A DNA stretch of 64,000 nt from assembly GCA_037447655.1 (NCBI GenBank), contig JBBHKE010002292.1, forward strand, positions 308,315 through 372,314, read 5' to 3'. The notes beneath the pieces were generated by a model that saw only the letters and a list, made by a program, of their open reading frames with translations, was not told the origin of the DNA and searched no databases. The position numbers were made by a program, and so were the translations under genes. How positions within the stretch are numbered: position 1 is the stretch's first letter; each line of letters begins with the position of its first letter. This stretch comes from Zygnema cylindricum. Its lineage: Eukaryota > Streptophyta > Zygnematophyceae > Zygnematales > Zygnemataceae. Shown here one piece after another: positions 1 to 11,515 of this stretch.

Positions 1-889
1 AATAGATTTTATAGATTTCAAAGATTTTTATTTTTTTTTAGATTTTTTTTTTTTTTTTTCGTAGCGATAACACATGCACGAAAGGATCGCTTACACCACA
101 CTGGGGTGCGCAAAAAACTCAAACGCTCACAAGCGGAAGCACTTAACAAAAACTTACAAAACCCACACCACACACACTTACACAAAGATATTCCACAAAA
201 GTGCTCTCGGCTGAAATAAGCTTGTAGGTAAACTAATTCCTCTCACTCTCTCACACACTTAGACTATAATATACTACGTGAACTTTCCCCATGTTTGAAT
301 TATCGGCGGTGGATTAGGACACGTGGCCGGTGGTCGTTGGACCGCCACTTAACTTGCTTTTATAGGCATAAGACATAGGTAGAGTAGGAAAGACAAAGTA
401 AATTATCATCTACAAGCATTACAAGAGTATAGAGAAAAGAAATCAGAATAAGCTTTTGGTACTTGGAAAAGGTCAGACATACATTAATCGAAACTATAAG
501 CCGAATTGCAATTGTTCTATGGCTTACTTTCTATGAATGTTATTTTCCCTTCCCCCTCTAAAATGTGACATTCCACTTCGTGACTTATCAAGTGCGTTGC
601 TTCTGAGAAACCCTGTGAAACCCTGTCATCGGGTCAGGCATGTGTGGCTCTAGGAATTCTTCCGGTCGCTCGAAATGACTGACTCAAGTCAACAGCCACA
701 GCCACAGATCTCCTTCGTTGAAGCACAGTGGTAGATGGTAAGTGGAGCCTCCCAAATCTTCAACCAAGGGATCCACCAAGGGATTTGGTCTACATCCACT
801 ATCTTTGGGGGTCTTTTGTTTTAAGGGATTTTTTCTCTTTTTGGGTACTCTTCTTTGGTGGAATTAGTTAGTCGTAGAGCTTAATTGCT
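1..889. other. Unassigned left flank
   Basis: No convincing gene. A T-rich start is followed by mixed sequence. A donor-like ATGGTAAGTGG near 735-745 follows a short open stretch, but no acceptor or family match could be tied to it. Confidence 0.4.
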
Positions 890-892
890 TTA

Positions 893-1704
893 GGGTCAAG
901 TTCCATCAGTCATTTTTGTAATCGTACGGCCAACTCTACGGGCCAGGTTGATTGCATCAATGTTCCATCACAAAGAGTATGTAAACCACGTGTTCTAAAT
1001 TGACGGACACTAAGTAAGCTACGATCGGATATTGAATATCATGAAGATTTTGAAGATTTTTAGCACCAACAAATTTTACTTCAAATCTTCACTTGCGTGC
1101 CATGTACCTGCGTACAAAGTCATCACACAACATAACTTTTATACTTTTTGCAGACGCCGATCTTCTACGCCACCTCATTTTTTAGGGTTCATGTTCTCCA
1201 ACATAACGTAAGTCTTTTGACAGAAATAGTGTGAAAAACAAAAAATACTGAAAATAGAGTGACGAAGGAGAGTTACGAAGTTACATTTATATTTTCGGTT
1301 GTATTTTGGAAAGCGCGTGTCATGTGCAATTTTTTCAATTTTCGTTGGTTGTCCATCGTGACACGTAGCTTAATCGTCCAATGTGTTGCTGTCAATTTCT
1401 TTCTGTATCTACCAAACCCTCCTACAGGTACATTGTCAGCTACAGAGAAAAATCAATGGAACACCTCGCAGATGAATATCCGACGGTAAGTGTTATCTCC
1501 CACAACTTTGGAGAGTATTGGTAAGATTCTCCGTAATGTGGTTTCGCATTTAGAAACAAAATAAGCGATACAGTTTAGTACAAAAAGGTACTCTGTAATG
1601 TTGTTTCGCGTTTAAAAACAAAATAACCGATACGGTTTAGTATGGATAGGCGCAAAATTTTGTAAACTACAGTACCCCGATTTTCTTCTGATGGAACTTG
1701 ACCC
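893..1704. mobile_element. PIF/Harbinger-like non-autonomous element, copy 1
   Basis: The ends are inverted repeats: GGGTCAAGTTCCATCAG at 893-909 and its complement ending at 1704. TTA lies directly outside both ends (890-892 and 1705-1707), which suits the 3-bp target duplication of PIF/Harbinger transposons. The right two thirds (about 1,175-1,704) aligns by eye with 16,790-17,244, so at least two diverged copies of this family are present. No transposase frame is seen; the small open frame at 1,259-1,489 lies in element sequence and is probably accidental. The superfamily rests on the target duplication and G/C-rich ends only. Confidence 0.7.
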
Positions 1705-1707
1705 TTA

Positions 1708-2463
1708 GGCATCTTCTACCATCAAGCGCCGACAATAATCGTACGGATACGTTTACTGGCAGTAATATTTCGTTCCATTCTCCATCAGGTCGTGTCAGCA
1801 AAGGAATCTATAGTTTACGTGCTTTCTTTCGATTGGATACACGTAGGTTCATATTCTGACGGCGTGCATGTCAAAGATTCCAAAAACACAATATATGAAT
1901 CCGTATCCGTACAGACAGCACAAAATTAAACTACGTGATTGTACAATTTGTCCGTTCATGTTTTGTCCTTTTTATTGTTGTTTTGTCGTTCATGTTTCAT
2001 CGTGGCGCCGCAAATTCCGGAAGTCAACAGATGGTGGAGAAGGCGTCACGGCACATTTTTCGACAAAGATTTTCCTTAGGATTTGATTCCCGCCTGTCCG
2101 AAGGCGCGTGGCATATGTCCCAAGGCGCGAGACGTATGCCATATGTAGGGTTTTGTATCTTGGATCGCACGTGACCATTCCACGCGTCAAAATTTTACAT
2201 CCAGTGTCTAGATATTCTCCTCCCTGAAGGGACTAGCTAGACAATGGATAAAGTGACCGCTTGGTTTGAAAACACATAATTGGACGGTCGACGTTGTCGC
2301 CCAAAAGTTTCGAGAATCTTGATGAATTTCAAGTAAGCATGCTTTGTAAAAAAAAAAACAGTACGGCCATGTACGAAAGTGGGCTGCACCAGTACGTGAA
2401 TGTACTTTTTCCATGCACTTTTTCCAGTAATAAACCTCACTTTTCGCCTGATGGAGGTTCACC
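1708..2463. mobile_element. PIF/Harbinger-like non-autonomous element, copy 2
   Basis: It abuts copy 1 through a shared TTA. The left part carries CCATCAAGCG and, further in, a GTTTACTGGCAGTAATA block. The right end reads CGCCTGATGGAGGTTCACC before TTTAG. The same order of motifs recurs in the copies at 2,467, 21,120 and 28,072. The inverted repeats are weaker than in copy 1, so the boundaries are approximate. No coding capacity is recognised. Confidence 0.5.
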
Positions 2464-2466
2464 TTT

Positions 2467-3173
2467 AGAGCGTTATTCCATTAGGCAGTCTTAGTAAATG
2501 TTGAAAATCCGTTTGTAGAAGCCGTCGTTCCATTATGTCGGGTCGGTAACAAACATTTTATTTGAGTGGCACACTTTGAGTGGTCCACGTAACAGGTAAA
2601 TACGATTCTGGTAATCTTCAAAGAATCTCTGACAGCAAATTGTGACCACATATTTGTACCATCGAAGGTAAAAGTGACTCGTACGATGTATTGAATAAAA
2701 TCTGTATGGGTGGACGAAACTTAAGATTTTTAAAAACGTACGAAAATGCTAGAATGGTTAGTGGATGGCAACAGAAGCATGAAATAATATCCTCCGTCAA
2801 AGATTTTCTTGCGGCTTCTGGTGGCCTTGCATCCTCTCTGGCAGAAGGCACATGTCATACGCGAAGTGTACCCACTTGGTCGCGCGATCGTCGTGGATAT
2901 TTGTTCACTTTTCCAGAAGGCATAATGCTATTCGTTCTGGCGCTTAAGATTGACCTACTCCGGGTCACTTGTCGCGAACTGAAAGTGTCAAATGATGGCT
3001 TATTTGATTATGCATCCGACGGTTCAAGTTTACGCCCATAAACGTAGAGAATCAAATCCCTCATTCAGTAGGCTTGTTTTTTTGACATTTTATTTTTTTC
3101 CGTACGTCACTGTACAAAAGCGTACGGCTTTCAGTAAACAACGACATTTTCCCCCTAATGGAACCTTACCTTT
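2467..3173. mobile_element. PIF/Harbinger-like non-autonomous element, copy 3
   Basis: The left end has GTTATTCCATTAGGCAGTC and then a second TTCCATTATGTCG block. The right end is CAGTAAACAACGACATTTTC followed by CCCTAATGGAACCTTACC. The interior segment 2,810-2,900 (GGCAGAAGGCACATG and following) also occurs at 22,300 and 28,410, and the right 170 bp recur in reverse at 45,086-45,270. It is a third element in a row sharing target triplets with its neighbour. The frame at 2,691-3,041 spans element sequence with no family resemblance and is not called a gene. Confidence 0.6.
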
Positions 3174-3356
3174 AGTCGTTGGTGACTATTTTGTTTATTC
3201 TCTATGCCTTGATTTGACACTTGTGGTCTTTAAATGTTTTTTTTTTTTTTCTAAACACTTTTTGTACCCGGATGGCTTTTCCACCGCAAATTCGTGACCA
3301 AGAAATTGACGAATCCAGTCTCCTAGTGAAATCCTATGTTCGCCTCCCCAACTCTG

Positions 3357-4092
3357 TCGAAATTGTACGGCCGGCAAGAGACCGACGAATTCGGGTTGTT
3401 GATTAACATCTTATATGTTGCATTCACACTAGAAACGGATGATGAATGCGATGAGGAAATGAGTGTCATTTTTTTTTGTTTAGACGAGAATCGCCTTTGA
3501 GGTCACCTCACGTCAACAAAAACGTCGCGATGTGATGCATGTTGCCGTACGATTAGGCGCCGATGACTCAAATCTGTCCGTACCATTCATTCATTCATTC
3601 GGAATTTATTTCATGTTTTTTCAAAGTCGGATTTCTGCATTCCGAAAAGGTTTTCCAGAAAAGAAGATGACTTACCACAGTTGTGAAGTTTTGACGCACT
3701 TGACCGAATGTTTTGTCCGTCGCTAGGCTCCAAAAAGGTTGACGGCCGAGCGGTCGGCCTATTTGGCGCCTCTGTTTTTGTTTTTTTGCGGAATGAATGG
3801 TATGGGATTATTCATTTCCTCATCTCATTCATCATCCATTTCTAGTGTGAATTCAACAATGGTCACCTCCCAAGATTGTTGTCGAACTTGTACGGCTGAC
3901 AAGTGAACCTATTATACGGGTCGCGCAACCCAACATTATCAGAATTGTACGGCTGGCAAGCTACAAAAAAATAGGGTCGCGCATAGAAATAATAAGATCC
4001 TGAAATTGTACGGTCGGCAAGCGACCTAAAAATTCCGCGCGCGCTCCACATTCGCCTCATAACCGTGTTGCAATTGTACGGCCGTCATTACT
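3357..4092. repeat. Irregular direct repeats of AATTGTACGGCYGGCAAG
   Basis: A 16-19 bp motif of the type GAAATTGTACGGCCGGCAAG recurs at about 3,358, 3,888, 3,951, 4,013 and 4,071. The last four are spaced about 60 bp apart. Between copies, short blocks such as GGGTCGCGC also repeat. The first copy is separated from the rest by the MITE at 3,414-3,861. This resembles the subterminal motif clusters transposases bind, but no matching transposase or terminal repeat was found. Confidence 0.65.
3414..3861. mobile_element. MITE with ~45-bp terminal inverted repeats
   Basis: The left arm TTGCATTCACACTAGAAACG continues to GATGAGGAAATGA (3,418-3,462). It is mirrored by the right arm ending TTTCTAGTGTGAATTCAACA (about 3,810-3,860), with only a few mismatches over 45 bp. 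The interior is about 350 bp with no coding sequence. Target duplication is unclear because the palindrome runs into the flank, so the superfamily is left open. Confidence 0.75.
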
Positions 4093-4109
4093 CGAAGACC
4101 GAAGTTACT

Positions 4110-4760
4110 GCAGGAAATGTCGTGCGTGACACCACCACCGATTCAGGTGCAACACAGTACATGAGACAAACATCCATATTTTAGAAGATTGAATCAATAA
4201 ACCTATGTCGATTTCAGGCCTATGGTGATTTGGGTAACGTGTTCCTAGATGCTATCTGTGTCCTAAAAGCTTCTCTATGTTGTGGAAGCCATGTATCTAT
4301 CTTTTGATAAACATACACAGTTACTCTTTATACGAAGCGAGAGGTAAAAAAGCCTCATACAAAAATTATATTCAGTTAATCAGTGGTCGGAAGTGAGGAG
4401 AATGTGAGTACTCCAGTTGTTTCTTCTTACAAACTAGACTTGTGAATGTGAGTATCCTTTGGTGTTTTGCAAACAAAAGAGCACAATCATGTCATAACAT
4501 TGTACGAGAAGATGGCATGGTTATTAGACTATCAAATAGGGATGCATGCAAAATAAAATGAAATACCCTTTGTCGATGCGGCACAAGTGCACATGTGAAT
4601 CGAAACAAACAAACAACACAGGGAAATGGAATTCGAGGGGGGGGGAGGCCACTTTTTATGTGTGAAACCGCAGAGGTAGAGTACTTCCATTGCCAGAATA
4701 ACGTCGGTGAGAAAGGAAAGCGCAGAGTGAAGAACGAGTAAAGATGAATGGCCAATTATG
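4110..4760 (+). pseudogene. Possible Ty1/copia protease-region remnant
   Basis: The plus strand encodes a short DSGATQYM stretch near 4,140-4,165. This matches the active-site neighbourhood of copia-type aspartic proteases (a DSGA(T/S) motif followed by H/Q-x-M). Downstream, broken frames near 4,560-4,590 contain a VDAAQVHM-like peptide such as occurs before the GAG-pre-integrase domain. Stops and frame changes interrupt the whole stretch, so it cannot be functional. The call rests mainly on one motif. Confidence 0.35.
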
Positions 4761-4792
4761 GCACAACATCACAATGTTGTAAGCAATAAACA

Positions 4793-5179
4793 TTAGTTTT
4801 GAGCTTCTCGATATATTGAGGTGATGTATTGAGTACAAAAAATTTGGTGTATATCGAATATTGGCAAGGGGCCTTCAATACACAACGCTAATAAATATTC
4901 TATGCATAACCAACATATGCGAATTTTTGTGTAATAAACATGTTTTTTACTAAATTGGTAACAACCATGAATCATGGAGAAATTGAGTTCGAACGTGAAA
5001 ACCCCTGCACCTTGCCGGCAAGAAGTTTGGGAAATTTTTATAAATGTAATTTTATAAATGTTTGGGACATTAGCAATTTCCTCCTTTTCGTAAAAAAATT
5101 GGTTTTTGGATAATTTGTCCGATTGAGAAATTGTCAATAATAAATCCTCGTGAAAATCAAAATTATGGCTCTCTTTCAC
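4793..5179 (-). other. Unrecognised 128-codon open frame
   Basis: A minus-strand frame of 128 codons in AT-rich DNA between two copia remnants. The peptide is rich in I, F, Y and K, with no signal peptide, membrane segment or motif I can name. In sequence of this composition such a frame can arise by chance, though it is longer than its neighbours. It could be part of a decayed retrotransposon. Confidence 0.2.
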
Positions 5180-5429
5180 AAATTTTTGGACCCTATTGTA
5201 AAATTATAACCTCCCTCTCGAGCTATGTCCGGGAAATATCCCTAACCGACACATTTTCCATTTTCCCATTATTATTTTTTTTTCGTTTTTGATATTCCAC
5301 ATAAATAGTCGCGTGACATCCTTGAATCCGGAGATGATGCAGTGTAGTTTTCCATACATACTAGAATTAGTGTGGCGTCTTCTCCCTTGATACCGAAATT
5401 AACCCCTGATTGCAAATATAGTTGGTTGT

Positions 5430-5765
5430 TAGATTAACATTCTTCCCAAGTTAATTTTTTTTGGCCAAACCTATCAATCATGGGTCTCACCATCTTTTTT
5501 AATGTATAATTTTTGCGTTGGACATTGCCATTTGACTTTGGAGAAGGAGTCATAAATTCTTCACAAGTTCCCCATCGCTTACAATATCTTTGAAGTACTC
5601 AAGATTCCCCTCCATTATTAAATCCACCACCTTGAATTTCTGTTCGCTTCGGCGCCTACCCAAATTGCAAAAGCATCATATTTTTGTTTTAATAAAGATA
5701 AAAAATTGAAACGCGAATAATCATCGACAAGTACCATAATATAACGATCTCCTCCAGAAATTTTT
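5430..5765 (-). pseudogene. Ty1/copia integrase remnant
   Basis: Read on the minus strand from about 5,760 downward, one frame gives GGDRYIMVLVDDYSRF, the conserved copia integrase stretch around the first catalytic Asp. After frame breaks, another frame near 5,545-5,445 gives CEEFMTPSPKSNGNVQRKN. This matches the P-Q-Q-N-G-V-x-E-R-K-N region near the catalytic Glu, with Glu replaced by Gln. The missing middle and the lost Glu show a dead copy. It runs opposite to the protease-like remnant at 4,110, so the two come from different insertions or from a rearranged one. Confidence 0.65.
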
Positions 5766-6796
5766 GGAATTTAAAAAATTCTACAAGGTAAACTTTTTTC
5801 AAAGTTCTACAAGGTAACGGAGTGTGCCCATGTAACGAAAACTTTAAAGCGGTACTTCGTATTTAAGTGAAGATCCTCTACAATACTTTGGAATGCTTTG
5901 CAAAGCTTTCCAATGTGCAAAAATGAAAAAGTTACTTTGAAATTTAACGGTTATAGACGTGGGTAAACTCGTGATATTTTTAAACAATTAAAAAATTGCG
6001 ACAATTTGTGACATCTACAAAAATAGCGATGGTTGTGGAGGTGTAGTTTTTTGTGACATTGTCAATGTTTTCGGTTTTGTTAGATCGTAGCATTATGCTC
6101 ACTTATGACACTATCGCCTTCACTAATTTTAAAAATTTCCGTCATGACTTCTAAATTTTGTTTTATTTCCGTCTTTTCCCTGTCATCAAACTACTGCCAC
6201 AAGTAGTAAAATAAAGTCTTTTTTAAAGCTCTTTCATTTTATATTAGTATTGTCGTGTTTTATTCTTAGAAGAGCGAGAGGGAAAGGGAGAGGCAACGAC
6301 GGCTTAGACTTTTGCAAAGGACGCGTGAATGGGCGTGCATCTCAGAGACTCCTATTTTTGTTTGCATACATCATTGTTTTTTTTTTGTACTTGCTCGTGA
6401 CGGGCAGGACAAATAATAACGAGTACTCTCCTTCATGCCAAAATTCCATATTTTTGTGGCACGTTTTATCATTCGTTGTTCACGTGTTGCTTTAACTAAA
6501 ATCATCTTGCGAAGTGATTTTGGTCTCGAGGTGATTTTGGTCGCAAAGTGATTTTGGTTAAAGTATTTAGATGAGTTGGAATCGCTTTCCTGTAGGTGGA
6601 AAAGAGGAAGAAGCCAAATTGCGTACAAAAGACAACAAAAATGGAGTAAATTTAAAGTATCAAGGTGAAGTCCATAATAGTGTGGTTTTTACAATTTTTC
6701 CGTACAGCAAAAGAGATGCATATTTATTTTTAGAGGTAAACGACATAAAAAAACCCGATGCTTTAACACATAGGCGCACCCCATAACTATAATAGC
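5766..6796. other. Intergenic, with a short GTGATTTTGGT repeat
   Basis: No gene recognised. Three copies of AAGTGATTTTGGT or a close variant lie at about 6,513-6,560, spaced 20-22 bp. A 71-codon plus-strand frame at 6,571-6,786 follows; it is rich in charged residues and matches nothing I know. Confidence 0.35.
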
Positions 6797-6965
6797 TAGT
6801 GTTGTGTATCAATGAGTTTCTGTGATAAGTATGATAGTCGATACATCAATTAAAGGGACCGATAAATTTTGATTTATCTTTATCGTTAAGTATCAATGAT
6901 AAATGGCGATATATAGGCACCAATAACGGATAACCAAAGATAACCGATATATCCCCCGTGGGTGG
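6797..6965. mobile_element. Truncated hAT-type MITE terminus
   Basis: It begins TAGTGTTGTGTATCAATGAG, the terminal sequence of complete elements at 58,197 and 62,254, and continues with GATAACCGATATAT-type repeats typical of that family. The matching right end is absent. Sequence changes abruptly to G-rich DNA near 6,955. Confidence 0.6.
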
Positions 6966-7014
6966 GGGGTCGGGACCAACACCTGAGGGGGCTGGAGGGT
7001 AGGTCGGGGTACGG

Positions 7015-7500
7015 TACACCGTGAATCGTTATTAGCGTATAGAAATTATTAGTGTATATAATGAATTAGTGTCATTTACGCTAATTTGTGTATCAATACC
7101 ATTTTCAAAAAAATGTTTTATTGTAATTTCTCCATAACGCTGATTTGGGTATACATGATCCGCCGTCGTAGCATATACGGTAAAATAGGTAGAAGTACAA
7201 AATTTGACAATCCGTACGACGTGGCGTCCTTCCACAATACAAAATCCATAATTCTATTTTGGGTTTGCGAATATACAATCATTACACCGTGCATAATTAT
7301 ACACTACAATAGGTACGAGTAAAAACCGTCGAAATGTACGGGTATGTGTACTTTCACTTAAGTTCATTCGTGACTCTAATAAGCGTTTGTTTCGCACGCG
7401 GTGAATATGATTACAGTAAAATAGGTGCGAGGACAACAAAGGATGATACGTACATTGTCGCGTCATATAGTCAATTTTATGCTTCGGGGTTGTAAAACGC
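7015..7500. mobile_element. TA-CACCG family MITE, left part only
   Basis: It starts TACACCGTGAATCGTTATTAG, the terminus shared by many elements in this window. The interior (a CGTACGACG block and CGCTAATTTG-type blocks) partly resembles the element at 38,277-38,820. No right terminus was found, so the end is approximate. Confidence 0.5.
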
Positions 7501-8447
7501 AATTATCTCATAACGTTATGTAACCGTATAACTATAATACGTTCAATCATTTCAGTTTGTTATTCTATGTAGAATGCAACTATAGCAACCAACATTCCAT
7601 GTCTATGTTTCGTTTCATATAACTTACAGTGAACCCAGCGATTGATTTTAATATCGTTGTCGTACGCGGTGAGAACGAGCGTTGTATGACGTTAAATATG
7701 GACCCTTAACCTTAATAAGGTGCCCGGCGGCTTGCTTTATTAGAATTAATGTATTGTAATATTGGGACATAAGTGTATTAACGATACGTTTACTTAGATC
7801 AGACGTCGAACAAGCCTCTTATTAGTATCACTGTTAATTCTAATTGAACGTAAAACGAAGAAAAACCACTTATTAGGATACATGTTAATTCTAATTGGCG
7901 GTAATACGCCGACGAAAGATGATCACTCTCCGTTGGAAGATTATCATTGGCTGTTGCCGAAAACACGTGGCATGTTTACTATCCACGCATTCTTAAAGTT
8001 GGTCAATTTTCGTACGTGACGTTAGAACAACCGTTTTTCGGGGTTACGACGCCGCATTTTTTCCCATCATCTTTTTGCCGTACGCACTGTAAGCTGGAGG
8101 TCTTTCCATGGCGTTGACAACATTTCATCGACGACTTCAGTTTTGAAATATTTTGCCAAATCGAAACATTTTTAGCGTAATCCCGCTTCTATTCCCGCGT
8201 TTTTAAATATTTAAAAATTGAAAGGCATAATCAAATTCAAAATTTGAATTTTTAACGAAAATTTTAAAATGGCAAATCCCTCCATTTTTACCGCGAAAAT
8301 TCACTTTCGGTTACATCTCGTGTATTATATAAATGTATTTGTGATGATGAAGACGACATTATCACCACTTCTTCCTCATTTGCTTGGGTTGCCATTTTCT
8401 TCCTTTGCAGCAGCTCTTATTTCTTATTTTTTAGGTGATATTAAGGT
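7501..8447. other. Intergenic DNA upstream of the pogo-like gene
   Basis: Two related blocks ATTCTAATTG near 7,836 and 7,885 and A/T-rich sequence are seen. No gene, terminal repeat or promoter element could be supported. If the pogo-like gene lies inside a transposon, its left end should be here or further left, but none was recognised. Confidence 0.3.
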
Positions 8448-8689
8448 TTGGAAATTATGTGGACCCTTAATAGAATTTGGGGTGCCAACCCTGCCAATAA
8501 CATCAACAATCCACACAACGCTCAGTCTAAACAAGATGAAGAAATGGAAAGGGTCGACGAGGAAATCGCATTTCCGAACGAGGAAGGGAGTGAGGCGGAA
8601 GTCGAAACCTCGGTTGACCCGCAGGCCATTGTGGAAGGGTTTTTTCCGTCCTCGGCCAATTCGAGAGGACGTGTTCCACACAGGAAGTT

Positions 8690-8828
8690 CAACATGTGTC
8701 GACTAAGGTAACACGGCTGCGAGTTATAAACTGGATGCTGAGGGATTGCGAAAAAAACGGGTCGAAAGAACTCATTCCAAGGACGTTTAGGAAGTTTCCC
8801 GAGCATTTTACCGGAGTCTACAATACAA
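8690..8828 (+). CDS. pogo-like gene, exon 1 (partial)
   Basis: The frame ending ...FPEHFTGVYNT runs into a strong donor, GTAAGC at 8,829. Its leftover base joins AG-TAT of exon 2 to keep the frame. The peptide RLRVINWMLRDCEKNG looks like the N-terminal helical segment found before the RWW motif in pogo/Tc5 transposases. The acidic frame starting at 8,448 (about 60 residues rich in E and D) would join only after a one-base shift between 8,650 and 8,690, so the 5' limit is uncertain. Confidence 0.6.
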
Positions 8829-9126
8829 GTAAGCCATTTTAAACATACCTCATCCCATTTATTAAATGGTTTCGTCGCATCCTTCCTGTTTTTTTATTAT
8901 TTCCATTCACAATGCGGTGTTTTATTTTATTATTGTTGTGCTTCTAAAGTATTTGTACATTATTATGTTGGACTGCCGCCTTTCCTTCTCAATCTACATC
9001 CTAACTTGTCATTGCCTCGGCATTAGTGCGTGTTTTTTTATGTTGTCGGTTGGTATGCATTGTCTTGTTATATTTTGGTATTATTTTCATCGTGTCCTAC
9101 GATTTCCTTGTGGGGACAACATATTA

Positions 9127-9407
9127 GCGACGAAGGGTCTTTGTCGCGGTGTATGCGACGACATCGTGTCGTCGCTTCAATGATGGGTACGACAAATTCA
9201 TTAAATGTATGAGGACGCCTCGTTTGGTCGAAAGTGCGAATGATGGACGACAGTGGTTCGTCGTTTCGACTAAACCACCGACGACATCAGTTCAGTCAAT
9301 CCAACGTTGGTATACTCGAATGTAATTCGCGGGCGTCGACGTTGTTTCGTCGATTAACTTTGGGAAACGCGAATATATTTGAACGCGCGACGACATTCTG
9401 TCGTCGC
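9127..9407. repeat. GCGACGA...TCGTCGC palindromes, cluster before the intron ORF
   Basis: Separate hairpins: 9,127-9,147, 9,155-9,175 (8-bp perfect stem GCGACGAC, 5-nt loop), 9,246-9,262, about 9,337-9,352, and 9,387-9,407 (9-bp stem, 3-nt loop). Stems are conserved while loop sequences differ, so the palindrome is what has been kept. Confidence 0.8.
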
Positions 9408-9593
9408 TTGGATGTCGGTTCTATAAGTTCGCAGGGCCAACGGTTAAATTTTCCTTCGGTGAATAGTTGTCAACGTTTTTACAGCAGCACGATCTAAGTA
9501 AAGGTCTGACCAAAGTGAGTCTTTTAGGTTGTTTTTTTCTCCCTTAATTGTGTATCTACTTTGTTTCCCGGGAAGCAATTGTTTTTTTTCTCC

Positions 9594-11122
9594 ATGGAGG
9601 GCGACCGACGACCATTCAAACGACTTCGCTCTGCCATTCAGCGACGATATCGTCTAAGACTAAATGAAACCGAGGTAGGGGGTCATATACCTAGAGGGGA
9701 GAATTTAGTGAGGGAAAGGGAGGCGGTTATAGAACAATTTAGGGAAGAAAGGGAGATAGCGGTAGGGGAGTATATTGAAAGAGAACGTGAGGAAGGGGCG
9801 GAACTGGTCAAGGAGAAGGAAATAGAGGGGGCGGAAGAAAGGCAAAGTTTGGAAGAGGAGGGGGTTGGGCATGAGATACCGGGAGCGGAGATGGTAGTTC
9901 GAGAGAGGGGGGCAACCAGAGGAGTATTAGGGAATAGGGTTTAACCGGAGGAGGGTGGTGGGGAAAGGGTTGGAATGGAGTTGGTTTTGATGGAGGGGGA
10001 GGAATCACGTGCCGAAATAGAGGCGATGGAGGAATCGGAGGCGGTGGGGAGGGGAGGGACGGGGACGAGAGGGTAGTAAGGAGAAGTGTGCCGGAGGGGG
10101 GGATTCCGGATGAAGGGGTTGGAGCCGAGGAAGAAGGTGTCCGCGAAGTAGAAGGGGGTAAGGAAGAAGACGAAGAATACGACCCCTCGGGAACCGCGTC
10201 GGATGAGCCTATAGAGGACGGGGAAGAGCCTACGGAAGAGGGGGAAGTGCCGGAAGAAACCGAATCGTCGGACATTCCGGTGACGAAATACGAGGACGAT
10301 CCGACAACCTCGGACGAGCAATCTTCGGAGAGCTCGGAGAGGCGCATGGAGGAAGAATATGGAGACGAAGACGAGGTCGTTGCTTTTCCTCCTTCACCGA
10401 ACCGCGAAAGAGCTATCGTGGCGGTACAACCACCTCAAATTCCGGCCGACCATGATGTTCCCGTTCGAGAGGAAGAACCCGATTGGTTTTTTCCGCCTCC
10501 CGTCGGAGATGAGGCCATGGATGGCTTCCGACCATCGGCGGCCCACTATATCCCGGTCGAGGAGTGGCCGGACTGTTGGCGTTATGGGGAGGCTCGGCCT
10601 CTCGTACGGAATTTGAACCCCGTCCCAGAAATTCTCGACATCCCTCCGGATGTCCCCGCCCACCCAACATGGTTGTACATCGCATCGTACAACCATGCTT
10701 CAAATTACCCTTACATTAGGCATTTTTAGCCTAATGATGAACGTTTTACATAGATTGTACGTCGACCGATCGGATTTGAAATCGATGTGCCGGAATTAAT
10801 GCGGCATTATCACCCTTGGCATCCACGGTTATTCACCATTCTACGTCGTGCAACTCGTACTCCAGAGCTAAACGAATTTTAAGAGGCTCGAAGTGCGATT
10901 TTACAACGCTTACGAAATGTGCAAGTAAGGCGTACGTACCTTTGGGAAATTCCGAGGGTACCACATGTCGATGAGCCCCCTCCACCGCTGGAATTGGAGC
11001 AATTGAGGAATGAAGTTGGAAATCTCAATTGGCGGGTCGAGGCTCAAGAATTAGCGATGAGAGAGGTTCGTCGCTTAATTTATAATCTCACACGAGAGCT
11101 TGCAGGAATTAGGCGTCGTTGA
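9594..11122 (+). pseudogene. Unknown acidic/coiled-coil reading frame inside pogo intron 1
   Basis: I do not recognise the family. From an ATG at 9,594 the frame starts with a basic peptide (MEGDRRPFKRLRSAIQRRYR). It becomes a Glu/Arg-rich stretch, stops at 9,942 but stays coding-like to about 10,070, then shifts frame. The second frame (10,088-11,122) is very acidic at first. It becomes Pro/Trp-rich (PDWFFPPPVGDEAMDGF, VPAHPTWLYIASYNHAS) and ends in a heptad-like helix (LRNEVGNLNWRVEAQELAMR) before RRR and stop. Three in-frame stops (10,727, 10,751, 10,880) are each one base from a sense codon. It lies wholly within the 2.8-kb intron on the same strand as the transposase. It may be an accessory protein of the element, or a separate inserted element. 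Confidence 0.55.
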
Positions 11123-11360
11123 TGTGAGATGATGAAGGTCAATTTCATGGCCTTCATTTGACATAGAGGTACCCCGATTTCTCCCTCACCCTACATTGCA
11201 TGTCCCAATGTTTTGTTTGTTTTTTATTTTTTCCATACGTGTATAAATTTAATATATCTCTTCCATTTTCTAGCCTTGTGAATGTTAATTTAACTTTAAC
11301 TCTTACCTTTGGATTTTATGATGTCGGCATTGTGTTTGATAGTTCTCATTCCCGGTTTAA

Positions 11361-11515
11361 CGACGAGACAAGGTCGTCGCTGAACTGTCGAATTTTCATT
11401 GGTGGTCGGCAAACGACTACGTATCAACGTCGTTTACGAAAAAAGTTGTCAATTCGTTGATTTAACGACGACTTTCTGTCGTCGGTGATTCAACGAGAGT
11501 AGCACTTCGTCGCTA
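11361..11515. repeat. CGACGA palindromes, cluster after the intron ORF
   Basis: CGACGAGACAAGGTCGTCG lies at 11,361-11,379 and CGACGACTTTCTGTCGTCG at 11,466-11,484. A degenerate third copy (CAACGAG...TTCGTCGC) lies near 11,491-11,513. They have the same stem as the 9.1-9.4 kb cluster and lie between the intron ORF and the intron's 3' end. Confidence 0.75.

Noticed and set aside
2060-2100. tRNA-like GGATTTGATTCCCGCC
   Set aside because: No cloverleaf in the flanks; part of a transposon.
8924-9183. Membrane-like hydrophobic frame (8,866-9,183)
   Set aside because: T-rich intron DNA; the frame runs into the palindrome cluster and has no start context or homology.
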